Of a stretch of DNA of 64,000 nucleotides, positions 50,401 to 62,369 are shown in pieces. The notes under the pieces are model-generated. The model ran no database searches. It was not told the origin of the DNA and saw only the letters and a program-made list of their open reading frames with translations. Every line of letters starts with the position of its first letter. Positions within the stretch are counted from its first letter, which is position 1. Source of the stretch: Sympetrum striolatum (taxonomy: Eukaryota; Arthropoda; Insecta; Odonata; Libellulidae); assembly GCA_947579665.1 (NCBI GenBank), contig OX388346.1, positions 88,600,615-88,664,614 on the forward strand. The letters run 5' to 3'. Position numbers and translations under genes: made by a program.

Positions 50401-50626
50401 ACTATAGAAATAAGCTTTAAACCAAATTTTATTCAAAGAAGGCATTGACTTGGAAAATTTTGGAAAATTAACCGTTATAAAAGCCAAATACTGAAATATG
50501 CTTTAGTTTTTTTTAAATTCGCTCCAGAAAAAATAACTTTTTTTCTGTTGTTCACGTACCATTTGGTGTGGTCTTTTTGAAGACCTTTACTGCGACGACG
50601 AAGGCTATAAATATCAAAGGGATCAT
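41436..50626 (-). CDS. Arr2: Visual arrestin Arr2 (phosrestin-1), 8 coding exons, complete
   Basis: Coding exons on the minus strand: 50560-50626, 49790-49911, 48620-48751, 46843-47049, 44987-45175, 44457-44645, 43588-43756, 41436-41584. All have GT/AG borders and compatible phases, giving 407 aa (the Drosophila protein has about 401). Family knowledge: the protein quenches phototransduction by binding activated metarhodopsin in photoreceptors. Seen: [21 protein letters not shown] near residues 13-33, the receptor finger-loop region [13 protein letters not shown] at 70-82, [30 protein letters not shown], the lariat/polar-core segment [17 protein letters not shown] (296-312), and the tail [12 protein letters not shown] (392-403). 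KKSKSIER (Ser374) aligns with the CaMKII-phosphorylated serine of fly Arr2. Odd: the first ATG adds MIPLIFIAF before VVAVKVFKK, where other insect Arr2 proteins start with a Met directly before VVAVKVF. The N-terminus may therefore come from another exon. Divergent from PEX7. Confidence 0.95.
41585..43587. other. Arr2 last intron; CpG-rich patch at about 42.3-42.95 kb
   Basis: Within this 2-kb intron, 42.3-42.95 kb is markedly richer in GC and CpG than the rest and is open in several frames on both strands. No protein family is recognised. It could be an intronic enhancer or an unrecognised exon of another transcript. Confidence 0.4.
48152..48480 (+). mobile_element. 5'-truncated non-LTR retrotransposon 3' end, in Arr2 intron 3
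   Basis: The open frame 48153-48395 reads [18 protein letters not shown] at its start and [13 protein letters not shown] near its end. This is the typical C-terminal tail of arthropod non-LTR reverse transcriptases (usually DLGWE-L-ERR and [10 protein letters not shown]). It is followed by a short 3' UTR with a GCCG-AAA-GGCGGC mini-hairpin and a (ATGTAG)n tail at about 48457-48480. Only the last 80 codons remain, so it is a dead-on-arrival copy. It lies antisense to Arr2. No clear target-site duplication was found and the clade is not assigned. Confidence 0.85.
48892..48986 (-). mobile_element. SINE-like repeat, family 2, rearranged copy in Arr2 intron 2
   Basis: The reverse strand aligns with 15656-15763: AAGGGTTAAAG-TATATTGCAC, GGGCGTGCACCCA-GAAAAATC, then CCCGGCCCCGTCAGACTTTTTTCAA. 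The stretch holding the B-box-like motif is missing and is replaced by a sequence that is the complement of the right inverted arm of the other copy. It is intronic to Arr2, in the sense orientation. Confidence 0.65.
49305..49348. repeat. Short tandem duplication, unit 20-24 bp
   Basis: CATATATACATTCCTATTTG is followed by a copy with two extra TA dinucleotides. It lies in Arr2 intron 2 and has no apparent function. Confidence 0.8.
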
Positions 50627-50802
50627 GTGTGATAATCTTCCTCGATGCACTGAATATAATAAGTTAGGATTCGGTTTCTTGGATTTCTACAAGACTTGTT
50701 AAAACTTTTAGCAGCGAATGTTTGTTAAAAGATACTTCTTCGTCCACTCCTAGTTCTGTGTTGCAAGCGTACACCCTACGAAGGTTCCTCCCTCGATGGA
50801 GA

Positions 50803-50811
50803 CTTTATATA
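50803..50811 (-). promoter_or_regulatory. TATA box of Arr2
   Basis: TATATAAAG on the minus strand lies about 180 nt upstream of the Arr2 start codon. It places transcription initiation near 50775-50780 and leaves a 5' UTR of about 150 nt. Many photoreceptor-specific insect genes have TATA promoters. The initiator was not verified. Confidence 0.6.
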
Positions 50812-50991
50812 CCTTTTTGGGGCACATGTTGGGCTTTGTTTCATCACCCCTGACTCCACTCACCCTCCCTCTCCATACCCTTAATCGCACGTCCCTTCCC
50901 ACGCAGGCCATTTCAAGATGGCGGGTCGTTCCTCCGCTATAAGGGGGAAAAATCATAACCAGATATACGAGGATCATGACGTAGGCCGATT

Positions 50992-51002
50992 CAATTGGAT
51001 TA
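50992..51002 (-). promoter_or_regulatory. RCSI/P3 photoreceptor homeodomain site upstream of Arr2
   Basis: TAATCCAATTG on the minus strand fits the published rhabdomeric-opsin core sequence I / P3 consensus TAATYNRATTN at every defined position. It also contains TAATCC, the K50 (Otd/Otx) core. It lies about 180 bp upstream of the TATA box, further than in fly opsin promoters. The gene it would control is a photoreceptor arrestin, which makes chance less likely. Function is inferred. Confidence 0.45.
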
Positions 51003-54000
51003 GCTAAAAGGGGAAGGTGTTGTCATGAGATTGGGAACACTGAGGGTAGCTGGTGATGTTGATGAGGGAAGCCACAAAGTTGGAGGCAAGGGTCACTTCA
51101 CGTTCTTTAGTGATTGAAGGATGGTGCCGGTACATCGGAGGAGCAATTAAGGAGTTTTCAGCTTGGAAAGAGATGGGTGATATTTGGATAATATAAAAAT
51201 GCCCAAAATTCAAGCATCTAATGGAATCGTTACTGATGATAAGTACCCTCAAATTTCGTCTTAAAAAGAGTCTTGAAATTTTCAAGCCATTCATGACGAC
51301 GAAAACACTTTCCTTCTTTGGGCCTTATTTTTATTAAAGAAGGCAATATGATCTATGAGTTCCTTGATTTTAATACATCATAATACCTTTTAAAGTCCAT
51401 TCACAATTCTGGTTAGGTATTATACTTTCATAAACTTGGTAATTGACCGGTATCTTTATTAATTTAAAGAAATATTTTGTAGAGCACGAAAAATCGTCTT
51501 AACAACATTTTGGCATTAATGCTATTCAGGAAAACGTACGCTATTCAGTCAAAAATATCTTTCGTTGTAACTTCAAACCGCAATTCGAAATCGCAAAATG
51601 AAATCCCATTGGGGCTTGAGAGACGTCAAAAGTAAAAATTGCTATTTTTTACGATAAGATATTTTTTCTGACATTTTACAACAAATAAAAGTATTATTTT
51701 TAAAGTAATCACAACAGAATGAAAGTATATTTTTGTCATGCTTTTTGAGCACTAGAGGTGATGAAAGACTCAGTTTTAGATTGAAAAGGTAGCATAGCTA
51801 AATAAATAATGTAGGATAATTGCTCATTTTTCGAATATTATTATGTCTTGTATGGCTAGCGCTTACAGCTCAAAAATATTAATTTTGTGTTTTTTTTATA
51901 GGCAACCAAGTTTCCTTTATAATATTGCGGCATTCCTTGAATTTGAAGAAAACGTGAAAAGTAAACTCAACTAAAATCCCTGGGTTCAACATCATTCCAT
52001 TTTATCTTTTTTCATTGCCAAGATTTATAATTTTAGTGTGAATATCTTTAACCATTCTAAGAACCACGAAATACCTTCGATATGTTTCTAATTCGGGAAA
52101 AGAAAAATAAAATAAATAAGTTGTTACATTCGACAAAATATGCTAAAAGGGTTTCAGAGACAACATATGGGAGATTTAGATGTATTCGTTCCTTCGTTCC
52201 TCAGTTTGTTACTTTATGAGCTGAATGTGTTTCTTTAACAACAAAAATAACTTTTCGTTTGTTATTAACCGAAATATTTACTCAAAGAGATATCTCACCT
52301 TTTTTTATTATTTTCCCAGTTTTCAAATAGCATTTTCCCAGTTTTCAAATAGCATTTTCCGGAAAGGATTGAGGAAATTTATGAATGAATTTGTTCCTTC
52401 TATTTAAATTGGGAATTTTATCTTGACCTATTCAACGTTTTATTTTTGAAAATCGTATTATATGAAACTCGCGATTTTAAATTAACTTTTCAATTTCTCA
52501 ATCGAAAATTCCGAAACGTCCCTGCATTCGCGTAAATCAATATATGTTTTCTTGAGATACATTTAGCTTGAATGAATTGGTTGTTTTTCCAAGAGTGCGT
52601 CATATACGCCAAATTGTACGGCTTCAGAAATTTATTGCCTATACAGCTTTCGCAGTTTCTAAATAAGATTATGACATAACATGCACCGATGCAGAAGCGC
52701 CAAGTCCAGCGAAAGGAATAACAATTTTACGCCTTAGAAATTCATTTTCGAGCAGATTAGCGTGAGCTACAAGTTGCTTATCCGTTCCCTATCGGTGATA
52801 ATCCGTAACGATTTCCTCAATATGTCGACGCTTATCATTCTCAAGTCTTGCAAATCATTTTCTGCCTTGTATCTCATGCTATACATAGGTTCGAGATGTG
52901 TGTTTTGATATTCTAGTAACTGAAAGAATTACTCTGGAATAATTTCATAAGGGTGATATGACTAACAATCAAAACATGACCTTTTGGGTTTTAAATACTT
53001 TCATACTTTACATCGGCACTTTTTCTTATTTTCTCAATTTAGTTTCTTAATTTTTTTTAGGACAGAAAGGGCTCTTAGTAAGTATTATGGAATAAGACCT
53101 AAATGGAATGAGATTTGATTTATTGTACTGTGATTCTCATTGTAAGTAGTTACCGCTGAAAATTGACGCAAACTCAAGTATCGAATCAAACTACATTATA
53201 TGCACCGAAACAAAATTATAAGGGATCATAATGAATGGGTTGTGTTCTGTAGTTACAGCAATGGGCATCGATATATTAGTGCTATTCCGTTGGTTCCTAC
53301 ATCTTAATATTTCTTATTAAATGCCATCTCTTTCCCATCTTGGTCACTTATGCCTTTCTTCATATCATCTAACACCTACTGCCTTTGCCTCTATATTTTC
53401 TTTTGATCCTCACCATCAATAACTTCCTTCGACTTTCTTACCCTTCTCAATATTGTTTTTGTGTTTTTATCTCTATCAACTCATCTTTCAATTCCACGCC
53501 ACACCCACATCTCAAAGGCCAATCCCTTGCTTTAATTATTGAAAATGTTGTTATATATGAGAATGGAATTATTATTTGAAAAATTAGAAAAATATTTTGT
53601 TGTATGAAATAACAATTTAGTTTTTCTTGTGATTTCTGAAGTCTTTCGTTCAGTTAAATTGTGGGTTACAATCCGTGTTACTTTTATTCCAGTTTTCATT
53701 GATATGATATATTTATTTCCATTTCTTTGTAAAATGAACTAAAATTAAGTATTGTTTACATCCATTTCGATTCAGAGATAAGCATTTCAAAATCTATCAT
53801 TGACAACCGCTGGGCAAAAGCTATGATGGCTTAACATGAATATATTTATCATTTCAGGTATAAGGCAAAAAAACTTTTTTAATTGAGCATGTGTATTTGT
53901 GGTTTTACAAATATTCTTTGGACAACACAGCTTAGATTTTAATGTTGTATACATTACACATTAAAAGCAAAGATGTTTTATTTTATATTGAAAATATAAA

Positions 54001-54491
54001 AATGTATTTTTCGTTTGATTTTCCGCGGGTAATTAAATATCTATTCTGAATAATTTGTAGAAAACTATATTTTATATTTGAATTATTATCCATTCTTTCT
54101 TCTTTGTTAATTATTAATATTTGAATATTTAAATTAGCCAAGTAAATGATACCGAATGTGATGCATATGCTAAATAACTTTAAATATCGCGGCAATCTCA
54201 CTTACGTTCCATGTATGTTTCCAACTGATTGCAGCGAAGTCGTAAAGCTGGCGCTACTATAGCTAAATCACAAATATGGCTAGTAATAGGTGTGCTTTTG
54301 TAAATAAAGACGTGTTGTAAAGAGTTTCTCTCGAGGAATATTACAATGATTCAGGAGATCATTTGAATGTTTACAGGTTGGGCATAGCATAGTATTAATA
54401 TCCGAAAATTTGATGCACTGTTTGTTTGTTTACTTCTACAGTTGTGTAATTCGATGTTTGTCATCTTTAGCAGGTTTCTAAAAAAGCTATA
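51003..54491. other. Arr2-PEX7 divergent intergenic region
   Basis: About 3.9 kb separates the two start codons. The open frame 51004-51294 (minus, 96 codons) has no domain. A 22-bp tandem duplication lies at 52310-52353. The 200 bp before PEX7 retain CpGs (GTCGTAAAGCTGGCGC and similar), while the downstream gene body does not. No TATA box for PEX7 was seen. Confidence 0.55.
52310..52353. repeat. Perfect 22-bp tandem duplication
   Basis: Two identical 22-bp units that begin ATTTTCCCAG and end AAATAGC stand head to tail, followed by the first seven bases of a third. Confidence 0.9.
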
Positions 54492-57400
54492 ATGCCTACG
54501 TTTTTGACACCCAACCGACATGGATATTCCGTACGGTTTTCTCCTTTTCAACCCGAGAGGATTGTTTGTGCAACATCTCAATACTTTGGATTGGCTGGTA
54601 AATACATTTCTTAAGTCATAATCGTAAGCCATCTAGAAGTACAAGGAATAAAATTATACTCTATTATTTATAGGAGGAGGAACATTATTCTTGCTGGAGT
54701 TGACTCCTGAAGGAAGTGTTATAGAAATTGCAACATTCCAATGGGGTGATGGACTATTTGATGTGGTATGGAGTGAGACTGATGCAAATGTTGTTGTTAG
54801 TGCCAGTGGCGACGGAATCTTACAATTATGGAACGTGACATGTCCTCAGGTAAAATATTCTTCATTACCCTGGTTATATCAGCGTTTTTACGTAATGCTT
54901 TTCTTATTTTTTTAAACATCGTTACAAATTTCTGAAGTTAAGAACGCTATGTTGTTTTTTTGCACACAGCTTCCTCCTCAAACCTTCAGAGAGCACAAAA
55001 AAGAAGTATATTCCGTAGATTGGAGTCAGACGCGGCAAGAGCAGTTCATTCTTTCAGCATCGTGGGATTGTAGTGTTAAGCTGGTGAGAAAATATTTTTG
55101 GGTGCATTGTATCTTTCCTGATTTTTGAATTGCTGTATTGATGTGATCTCTCCCAGTTAGAATAGATATGAAAATTATGTATGATTCTTAGCTTTCTATG
55201 CGGAATGTACATATTGTTTAGCAATCGAAAGAATTTGATCTTCATTAAATTGAATGAATTGCTTTTTTCTAATTTAGTGGGATCCTAACAGACCCAGTTC
55301 ATTAGCCACATTCCTTGGACATTCTCAACTCGTGTACAATGCGATGTGGTCGCCGCATGTTCCTGCATGTTTCGCCTCTGTGTCAGGTAATTTAATGTTA
55401 TTTGTTTGATGCTCCCGGTGAATTTTTATTGTGTGATGGAGGTACATATTCATTAATAATATGCCGTTTTAGGAGATGGAACATTGAGGATATGGAATTC
55501 ACTTATGCCCCACCGAGCTACAATGACTGTTCGTGCCCATGATGCAGCTGAAGTACTTAGTTGTGATTGGTGTAAATATGATCAAAATATAATTGCAACA
55601 GGGGGATCAGATGGGCTAATTAGAGGCTGGGATTTGCGTAGCCTTGCCTCTCCTATATTTGAACAGAAGGTTTGTATGTTTACTGAATAGGTTAGCCATT
55701 GTTCATCATTAACTAACTTTGAACTGACAGTTCCGAAAATCGAAATAATCCTTTCCGTGGAAGAGTTGTACCATTACTGTTTCATCATTATTCTTTTTGA
55801 GGGTAATGAAAAATTTCATGTCGATTTTGTTTTGCATTTTGAGTAAAATAAATAACAATTGTTCTTGATTTAAGAAGGATTAGTGTTCAAGAAGTACTTT
55901 TCATCAAAGTGACGCTCATTTAATGTAAGAAATTGGTTGGAAATAACACAATTTTTGGTGTTATTAACTGTCCATTAGGATAAAAAAATGTGCCTTTAAG
56001 TAGTTTGTTTGCTTTCTACTGTGAAAGTTGTCTTGTTGTGCTTGATTGTCTTATAAGGTAAACATACTGATGGCATCTCTTAAGTTCCTTATACCACTAC
56101 CATCTACACAAGGGTTTCAGAAATTGAGCTTACCCTACTGATAAAATATAACAGATACGAGGTTCAGATACATCTCTTGTGTTAACTTTGAATCAGTGGA
56201 TAAGAAAGAAAGATTATTAAAAATTTAATTTATATTTATGTATCTTTAAATGAAGTATGAAAATATTGTGAGAATGGAATAATTTTGAGATTTATCTACT
56301 GAGACACTAAAACAGTAAATATCGTAAACTATCTCTATATTTTTAAAAATTTGCATAATTATTTATTGAAGTTTTCTTATTAAAACTGCAAAAACATTAA
56401 GTTTTGGGGTTAAATAAGACATTCTCAAAGAGTTACTGGGCACAGGTTGCAAAATCTTACGTTGCATTACCTTGAATATCTTGTGTTTAAGTTTCCCTTA
56501 TAATCCATTGATGATATGTTACAGTCAAAAATCAATTAAATATTATTTCATTGTATTTCTCTCTTTTTTTTAAATAATTGAGAATTGTTAATCGATATTT
56601 TGCTGTTAAATAATTGTTGCCGCACATTTATTTGGGAAAGTGTGACATTATTTACCATGCAGAATGAAAACACTTCGTACTCTTCCACAGAAAGTTTATT
56701 TTGTGATCGGTTTCATAAGAGAGCTTACATCTTCAGCCTGAAGATGTCAGCTTGCTTATGAAACCGGTCGCAAAATAAACTTTCTGTGGAAAAGTACGAA
56801 GTGTTTTCATTCTGCAAATGGCTTTCCACTAAGTCACGCCTTCTCATATCGATAATATTATTTACCATGTTTATATTTTAAGTCTGTCCTTATTTGACTT
56901 TGTATTCTTTTGAAGCCCCCATCCTAGAGTTGGTGAAAACTGTTCACAACAAAGCTGAAATTTAAAAGCTTTTGGAGGAGTAGTATTGTATAGAATGACG
57001 TAACTAAATATTGAAATCTTGATCTTTTTTAGTTCAATAATATTCTTATTCAGTTTAATGCTCATTGGTCTTATTTATGTTTCAAGTCTCTTTTTTGTTC
57101 AATTCCATTGTTCTCAAGCATTTTGTTCATCGTTTTAGGGCTGTGAGTATGCTGTCAGAAGAGTTCAGTTTTCGCCTCACCATCTTTCTGTTCTGGGCTC
57201 AGTTTCATATGATTTTACTACAAGGTTAGTACCATTTTTTTCTTCTATAAACATTACATTGCCAAATTTTCTATTTTTGTACTTGGCTATTTCACAAACT
57301 GGATGTTCCGGCGTATAAGTCGACCTTTGAATGAATTTTATTACCTTTTCCATTATTTGTTATGCATACAATGTGATCACTTGAAACTCATAAATAGCAT

Positions 57401-57721
57401 AATGAATCATGGAACAACTTCATTTTGCTTCTCATATTTTCTCAAAACATCTTTCTCATGAAAGTTTTATCTACTCAAATACCTTGTCTTCACAGTTGTG
57501 TTTTTATGTCTCTTAAGAAGATTCAACTTCACTCATCCTTTTTTTATTTCAGAATCTGGGACTTCAAGGTGTCGTCAGATCCAATCGAAACTATAAAACA
57601 CCATTCAGAGTTTGTGTATGGTCTTGATTTTAATAATCATGTCCAAGGTCAAATTGCTGACTGTGGTTGGGACTCGTTAGTGCATGTTTTCACCCCAAGA
57701 TCTCTCGTGGGTGTGAAATGA
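54492..57721 (+). CDS. PEX7: Peroxin 7, PTS2 receptor (WD40), 7 coding exons, complete
   Basis: Coding exons 54492-54597, 54674-54849, 54970-55083, 55278-55386, 55473-55669, 57139-57224 and 57553-57721 join in frame through GT/AG borders to 318 aa (human protein 323 aa). Family knowledge: a cytosolic seven-bladed WD40 receptor that binds N-terminal PTS2 signals (for example thiolase) and carries cargo to the peroxisome docking complex. Seen in order: [32 protein letters not shown] with [24 protein letters not shown] with [24 protein letters not shown] with [25 protein letters not shown] with [22 protein letters not shown] with [22 protein letters not shown] with [12 protein letters not shown]. 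These blades cover the whole protein, and the start aligns with that of relatives. Intron 5 (1.47 kb) holds a foldback element. The gene body is CpG-poor, as expected for a methylated housekeeping gene. Convergent with TTLL2. Confidence 0.97.
56658..56816. repeat. 79-bp inverted repeat, almost no loop, in PEX7 intron 5
   Basis: Arms 56658-56736 and 56738-56816 are complementary at about 73 of 79 positions around a single central base (CTTCAG-C-CTGAAG). Each arm contains TGCAGAATGAAAACACTTCG, an ACCGGTTTCATAAG-type core and CATCTTCAG. The adjoining AAATGGCTTTCCAC is shared with the element at 30980-31110. Transcription of PEX7 would put a long double-stranded hairpin into its pre-mRNA. It is probably a foldback MITE that arose by inverted duplication of the shorter element. 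Confidence 0.92.
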
Positions 57722-60700
57722 TAGTGACAAAGTGGATGGCTTGTCAATGCCATTGTCTCTGTTTTTCAATATCCAATTGTTTACCTTGCCCAAAGTATTT
57801 AGGGAAAATCAGACTTCATATTTAAAAGCCCTGTTCATATGTGTTTGGTTTCTTCTATCCTTAAACAGATGCTCTGGTAAAGGACAATTTTATCAGGAAA
57901 AGATAAGCTTTCCCTCGATGATCCAATATTGAGTTAATTTTTCAAAATATTACCTCATTGTCTGAATCAAAAGAACTCTTCATTTTTGACATATTGATAT
58001 TTTCTACATCACTGTCCATAGTTAAATTTATACTTGTCATGGTTAACATCATTCTTTGAAGGAAGAATTGTTCATATTTATCTTACTGTTAAAGCAACTT
58101 ATCTGAAATATTTACATATTGTGTAGTTGATACTGAAAGAAATATGAAGATTGTGTGAATCATGAAGTAGAGTGATGTACCCATCAGATTTTTTGAATTT
58201 ATCTTGTTGCACAATTCGTATCTTTTACCTCAGATCTGTTGACACTGGCTGCTGCTTCTCGAAGTTGGTTGATATTTCCTATTTAATTTTTCCTATGAAC
58301 CTCCTAGAGCAAGGGTGCTTAAAAATACTTAAAAGAGAAGATATGATTTTGCTATTTTACCTGGGAAGAATTGTTTTTAATGACTCAAAGAATTGGCATT
58401 AATATATATAGTTATGTAGAGAAAATCCTTTTCGAGAATTCTTTGTTTTCTCACAGTCTTTATCATAACTATACTTTCCAAGTCTTTCTCCATTGTGCAT
58501 CTTACTACCAAAAAAGTGTAAAACTGATTTATCAATAACCTTTTATTACTACCTTCACTCAGCTGGAAAATAACTTTAACTTGTCCCTCTGACAGAGAAT
58601 TTTCTCCTTGTTAAAATAACTCCTTTAATTTTTTGCTTTCATTCTGAATGAATTTCCGATTACAAATGTGTGTCTAGTCTTCGACTCAACTTTTACTCAA
58701 ATCATAATTGATGATTCCCTATTGATACATGGATTTCTCGATGGCAATATCATTTTCATCTCACTGAATTGTATCGTTAGAGGTGGTATATTCCTCTAAT
58801 CATTCCACAGTTATGTGTGATGCCCAAATTCATAGGCTTCTTTATGAATCTCTAAATAGGGCTTTATATATAGTTTACAAAAATGTATAGAAGACTGCAT
58901 TTTAATTTATTTTTTATATCAATTAATGAATGGGCAGAGAACAATTGGAATTGTGATTGGAATGTGAGCAATTATGAAAGAAATCAAAATTTCTTTCTGT
59001 AATTTTATTATTTCTATTCTGCTTTAAAAGCAGGGAACTTCTCTGAGGAGTTGTTCTTGTGTGCAAGAGGGTGTAAAAGAAAATATTGTAAATTAATGAT
59101 TGTGCGTATGTGTGAATGAATGCCTTTTGGGTGATCAAAATGCTATGGTTATATTATTTTCGTGGGGAAGATGTGATTTTCCCTCCTTGAAAGACATCTT
59201 CGAGAGAGTTGACTGTTGGAGGCATACTTTTCTGTTTCCGAATTTAACTAACGGAGAGACATTTGCTTATCACTGATGAATGTTTTAGAAAGTTTCCTGC
59301 AGCTCAAAGAATGAAAGGGACAGCTCTCTATTCCCAGAAGGGTTTTTCATGTGTATTACTTTGAAAATTTGTTGAATTTGTTAGATTTTTTAATCTTATG
59401 GTTGAAATAAAATTACCTCATTTGTTTCTCTACATAACTGTAGTTGGTTAAAAAGGCTGCGTTTTCTGTTTATTATTTTAATTTAATGTTGGTGCTTTTG
59501 CTTTGGTGGAGTGTGTGTTTTAAAAGTTTTCCTTGTACAAGTGCATAAATAAACAAATTTTGATGGTGTTTAAGATTGTAGTTCAATGAGTTTATTTCGG
59601 TGATAGTATTTAGATAGAAGTGGTTCTGGATAGCCAAGCGAATCTGAATTTGGATGAAGCAGTCATTTCCTAGTAGAGGACCAAATAAGTGAAACAATCT
59701 CTGCTGTCTAAGCACTTTTAAGAATACTTTTCCGTGCATTTAGATTGAAAACTGCTTTACTCTTAATATTCATTCTTAATTTGCTAATATAGTAGTTTTG
59801 TCAAGTTGCTTAGTGTTTTTTGAGTACAGTTATTTGATTCCTCAATAAATGAGAAATTATGGTGATATCTTTTAGTCAATTATATTTTATGGTTGTAATT
59901 TTAATGAGTTGCTGAATATGTTGATGTTTTATATCATCTTATATCCTTACATGTTCTCAGTTTCACGTGATTTTATTTAGCTCTCAATTATACTAAAATT
60001 GCTAATCGAAGATGACTTAAGTATTTCATTAAAACAAGATGAATGTTAGCAAATGAATAAGAAAGAAAGACATCAATGATATTTAAATCATTTTTACTTC
60101 TAGATAAAAAAAGTACACTTTACTTTATTTAAAATTCCTGTAGGTGAATAATTCATGCCACATGAAGTGATGAAGATGAAATGGATTATACCTAAAACTT
60201 TGTTATAAGAAGTCGTAATATAATTTTCCCTTAGCAATTCTCTTTTTCTGCCTGTGCTAGTCATTTTGAAATATCCAGAGATATTGGCCTACTTCTGTGT
60301 TATGCTTTTCCACATATTTCATTGTAAGAAATGGTCTTCGAAAGGCTTGATGTAGGTATTTTGGGATAAACTTTTCACTTTTATGATGGAAGCTTGCCGT
60401 GCTATGGATCCCTAAATCTAGTTTCTCAAACTATCCTGTGGATTCCAAGCTATTATTTAAGCTGATATTTTAGATCCAAGTAAATTTACTGAGATAATAT
60501 TTTCATTGAATAAGAGGTGCTTCTCTTTATCTGAATTTTTATGCAATAAATTATGTATATATATATATAGAGAAATGTATGCAATTACTATTTCATTACT
60601 TCAAAATTTAATTTATTCTCTACAAATGATGCTTTATATAACTGCCTAATATTGCAAAATTAATTAATTTTCAAGTACAGTGTGTCCAAATACATTCAGT

Positions 60701-62369
60701 TCGATATATTTTTGAAATTGACAGTTTTGGGTTTTACATGTTTATTTTTGGTGTATTTATTACAAATTATGGTGAAAATTTTACAAGATATCATTATCCT
60801 GTTTATTTTTCAAAGCATCTCAGCCTGAAATATTACTGAAATCATTTTGGAACAACTTTTATTTAGAAACGAATAACAATCATAATTATTTGTTAGACTT
60901 ATTTAACTTGAGGATTTTAGTCATACCTTTATAAGAATTTTCATTTTAGTTTTTTATTTTACTTTATTCGACAGTAAAATAACAGATCCCAACTATAGAC
61001 TTAATATGCAAAACAGTCATGTTAAAATAGAAAATATCCTTACATGAAATTTCAGTTAAATTTAGACAGTTGACCACCAATATTATAATGGAACTGCAAA
61101 GAAATAAAAGAATAAAGGTTTCAGATTAAGGGAATAATATACATGCCCTTAATCTATTAGTTACTCCAATCCAAATTTCCTGAAATTAATAAAATGTTTT
61201 GCTATTAAAAATTAGTTCTTTAAAATATCAAGGAGATAATATTCCATGACCTTAAACTCCTTCTTTGATAGATTTTGCTGTTTCTTTACTGACTTCTATG
61301 AATTTAATTTGTGGAAGATGTAGTTACAAGATGAAGCATTTACAAATTTGTAATCTCATTCTCTTTTTTATGATGGCAGTACAGTTAAAAGCTCTCAGTA
61401 CTTACTGATAAGGTAGAACTTATTCAGAGATTTCATCATTGCCATATAGGAATTATAATCAGATGCTTGGCAAGTTAAAGAATGATCACTGCTCTTGAAT
61501 AGAAATACTTGGTGTCTCTGGCCTCCAAGATAAGGAAGTTAAAGAATTCACTTGAGTAAATTCTAAGATTTACATAGATTTATTGCTGAGAATAATATAT
61601 GTTTGCAAGACTTGCTGCTTTGTGTTACTCAAAGCTTGCTAATATAAAGCTGTTTATCTTTCACTCAGATGAAACTTTAATTTATGTATTTATTTAGACA
61701 AAAGTGGGTACAATTACTTTAAAAGGTCTTTCCATGATTTTTTCTTTCAAAGGAATATTTTGAAATGAAATAATATACCTATGTTTGGTTAATACTATTT
61801 ACATAATTATATTACTTAATGTTACTGATCATTCATGTCTCATAACTCAAGAACTAATTTTCTATTGAATCCAAAAGTTTTTATCTTCTTCTGAAATAAA
61901 AATATCTGTATTCTTATTGGCAGGATTACTTTAACAGTGAATAAAACACAAAACTTCAAGCTAATGATTGAACTTGCTCGTTTTCAAATTCTAATCTGTA
62001 TTTTAACTTGTGAAATTGAAGGTGTTATTCAGATATTCAAGTCCTTATGTCTAAAAGCAACATGGCTGTATTGCTGTAAAGGAGTTTCAATTAATTTTTG
62101 CAGTCAACGTAGATAAAATATGGAAATTGATGTGACATTATTTACAATCAGAGGCAGTGATAGCTAATTTTCCTTGAAATATACAATCAATAAGAGTTAA
62201 TATAACACAGTAAATTCAAATATACAGAGGATATATATATGTAATAAAACAATCATTGTTTTCCTCAAAAACAGCTTACTTATTTACTTTATCATCAGAA
62301 AAATATAGAAATTCATTAGAGCCATTGATAAGTTAGTAAAGGCAGTTAAAGGTTAGCATGGTGACGTCA
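57722..62369. other. PEX7-TTLL2 convergent region, CpG-depleted, 3' UTRs
   Basis: AT-rich with very few CpGs. The first AATAAA after the PEX7 stop on the plus strand is at 59406-59411 (another at 59547-59552). For TTLL2 the first AATAAA on the minus strand is near 61689-61694. The 3' UTRs may therefore occupy part of this region. (TA)n tracts lie near 60556-60570 and 62230-62240. No further gene was recognised. Confidence 0.5.

Noticed and set aside
51004..51294. A 96-residue open frame just upstream of Arr2 on the minus strand
   Set aside because: No domain, and its 3' end abuts the putative Arr2 promoter. Likely chance.
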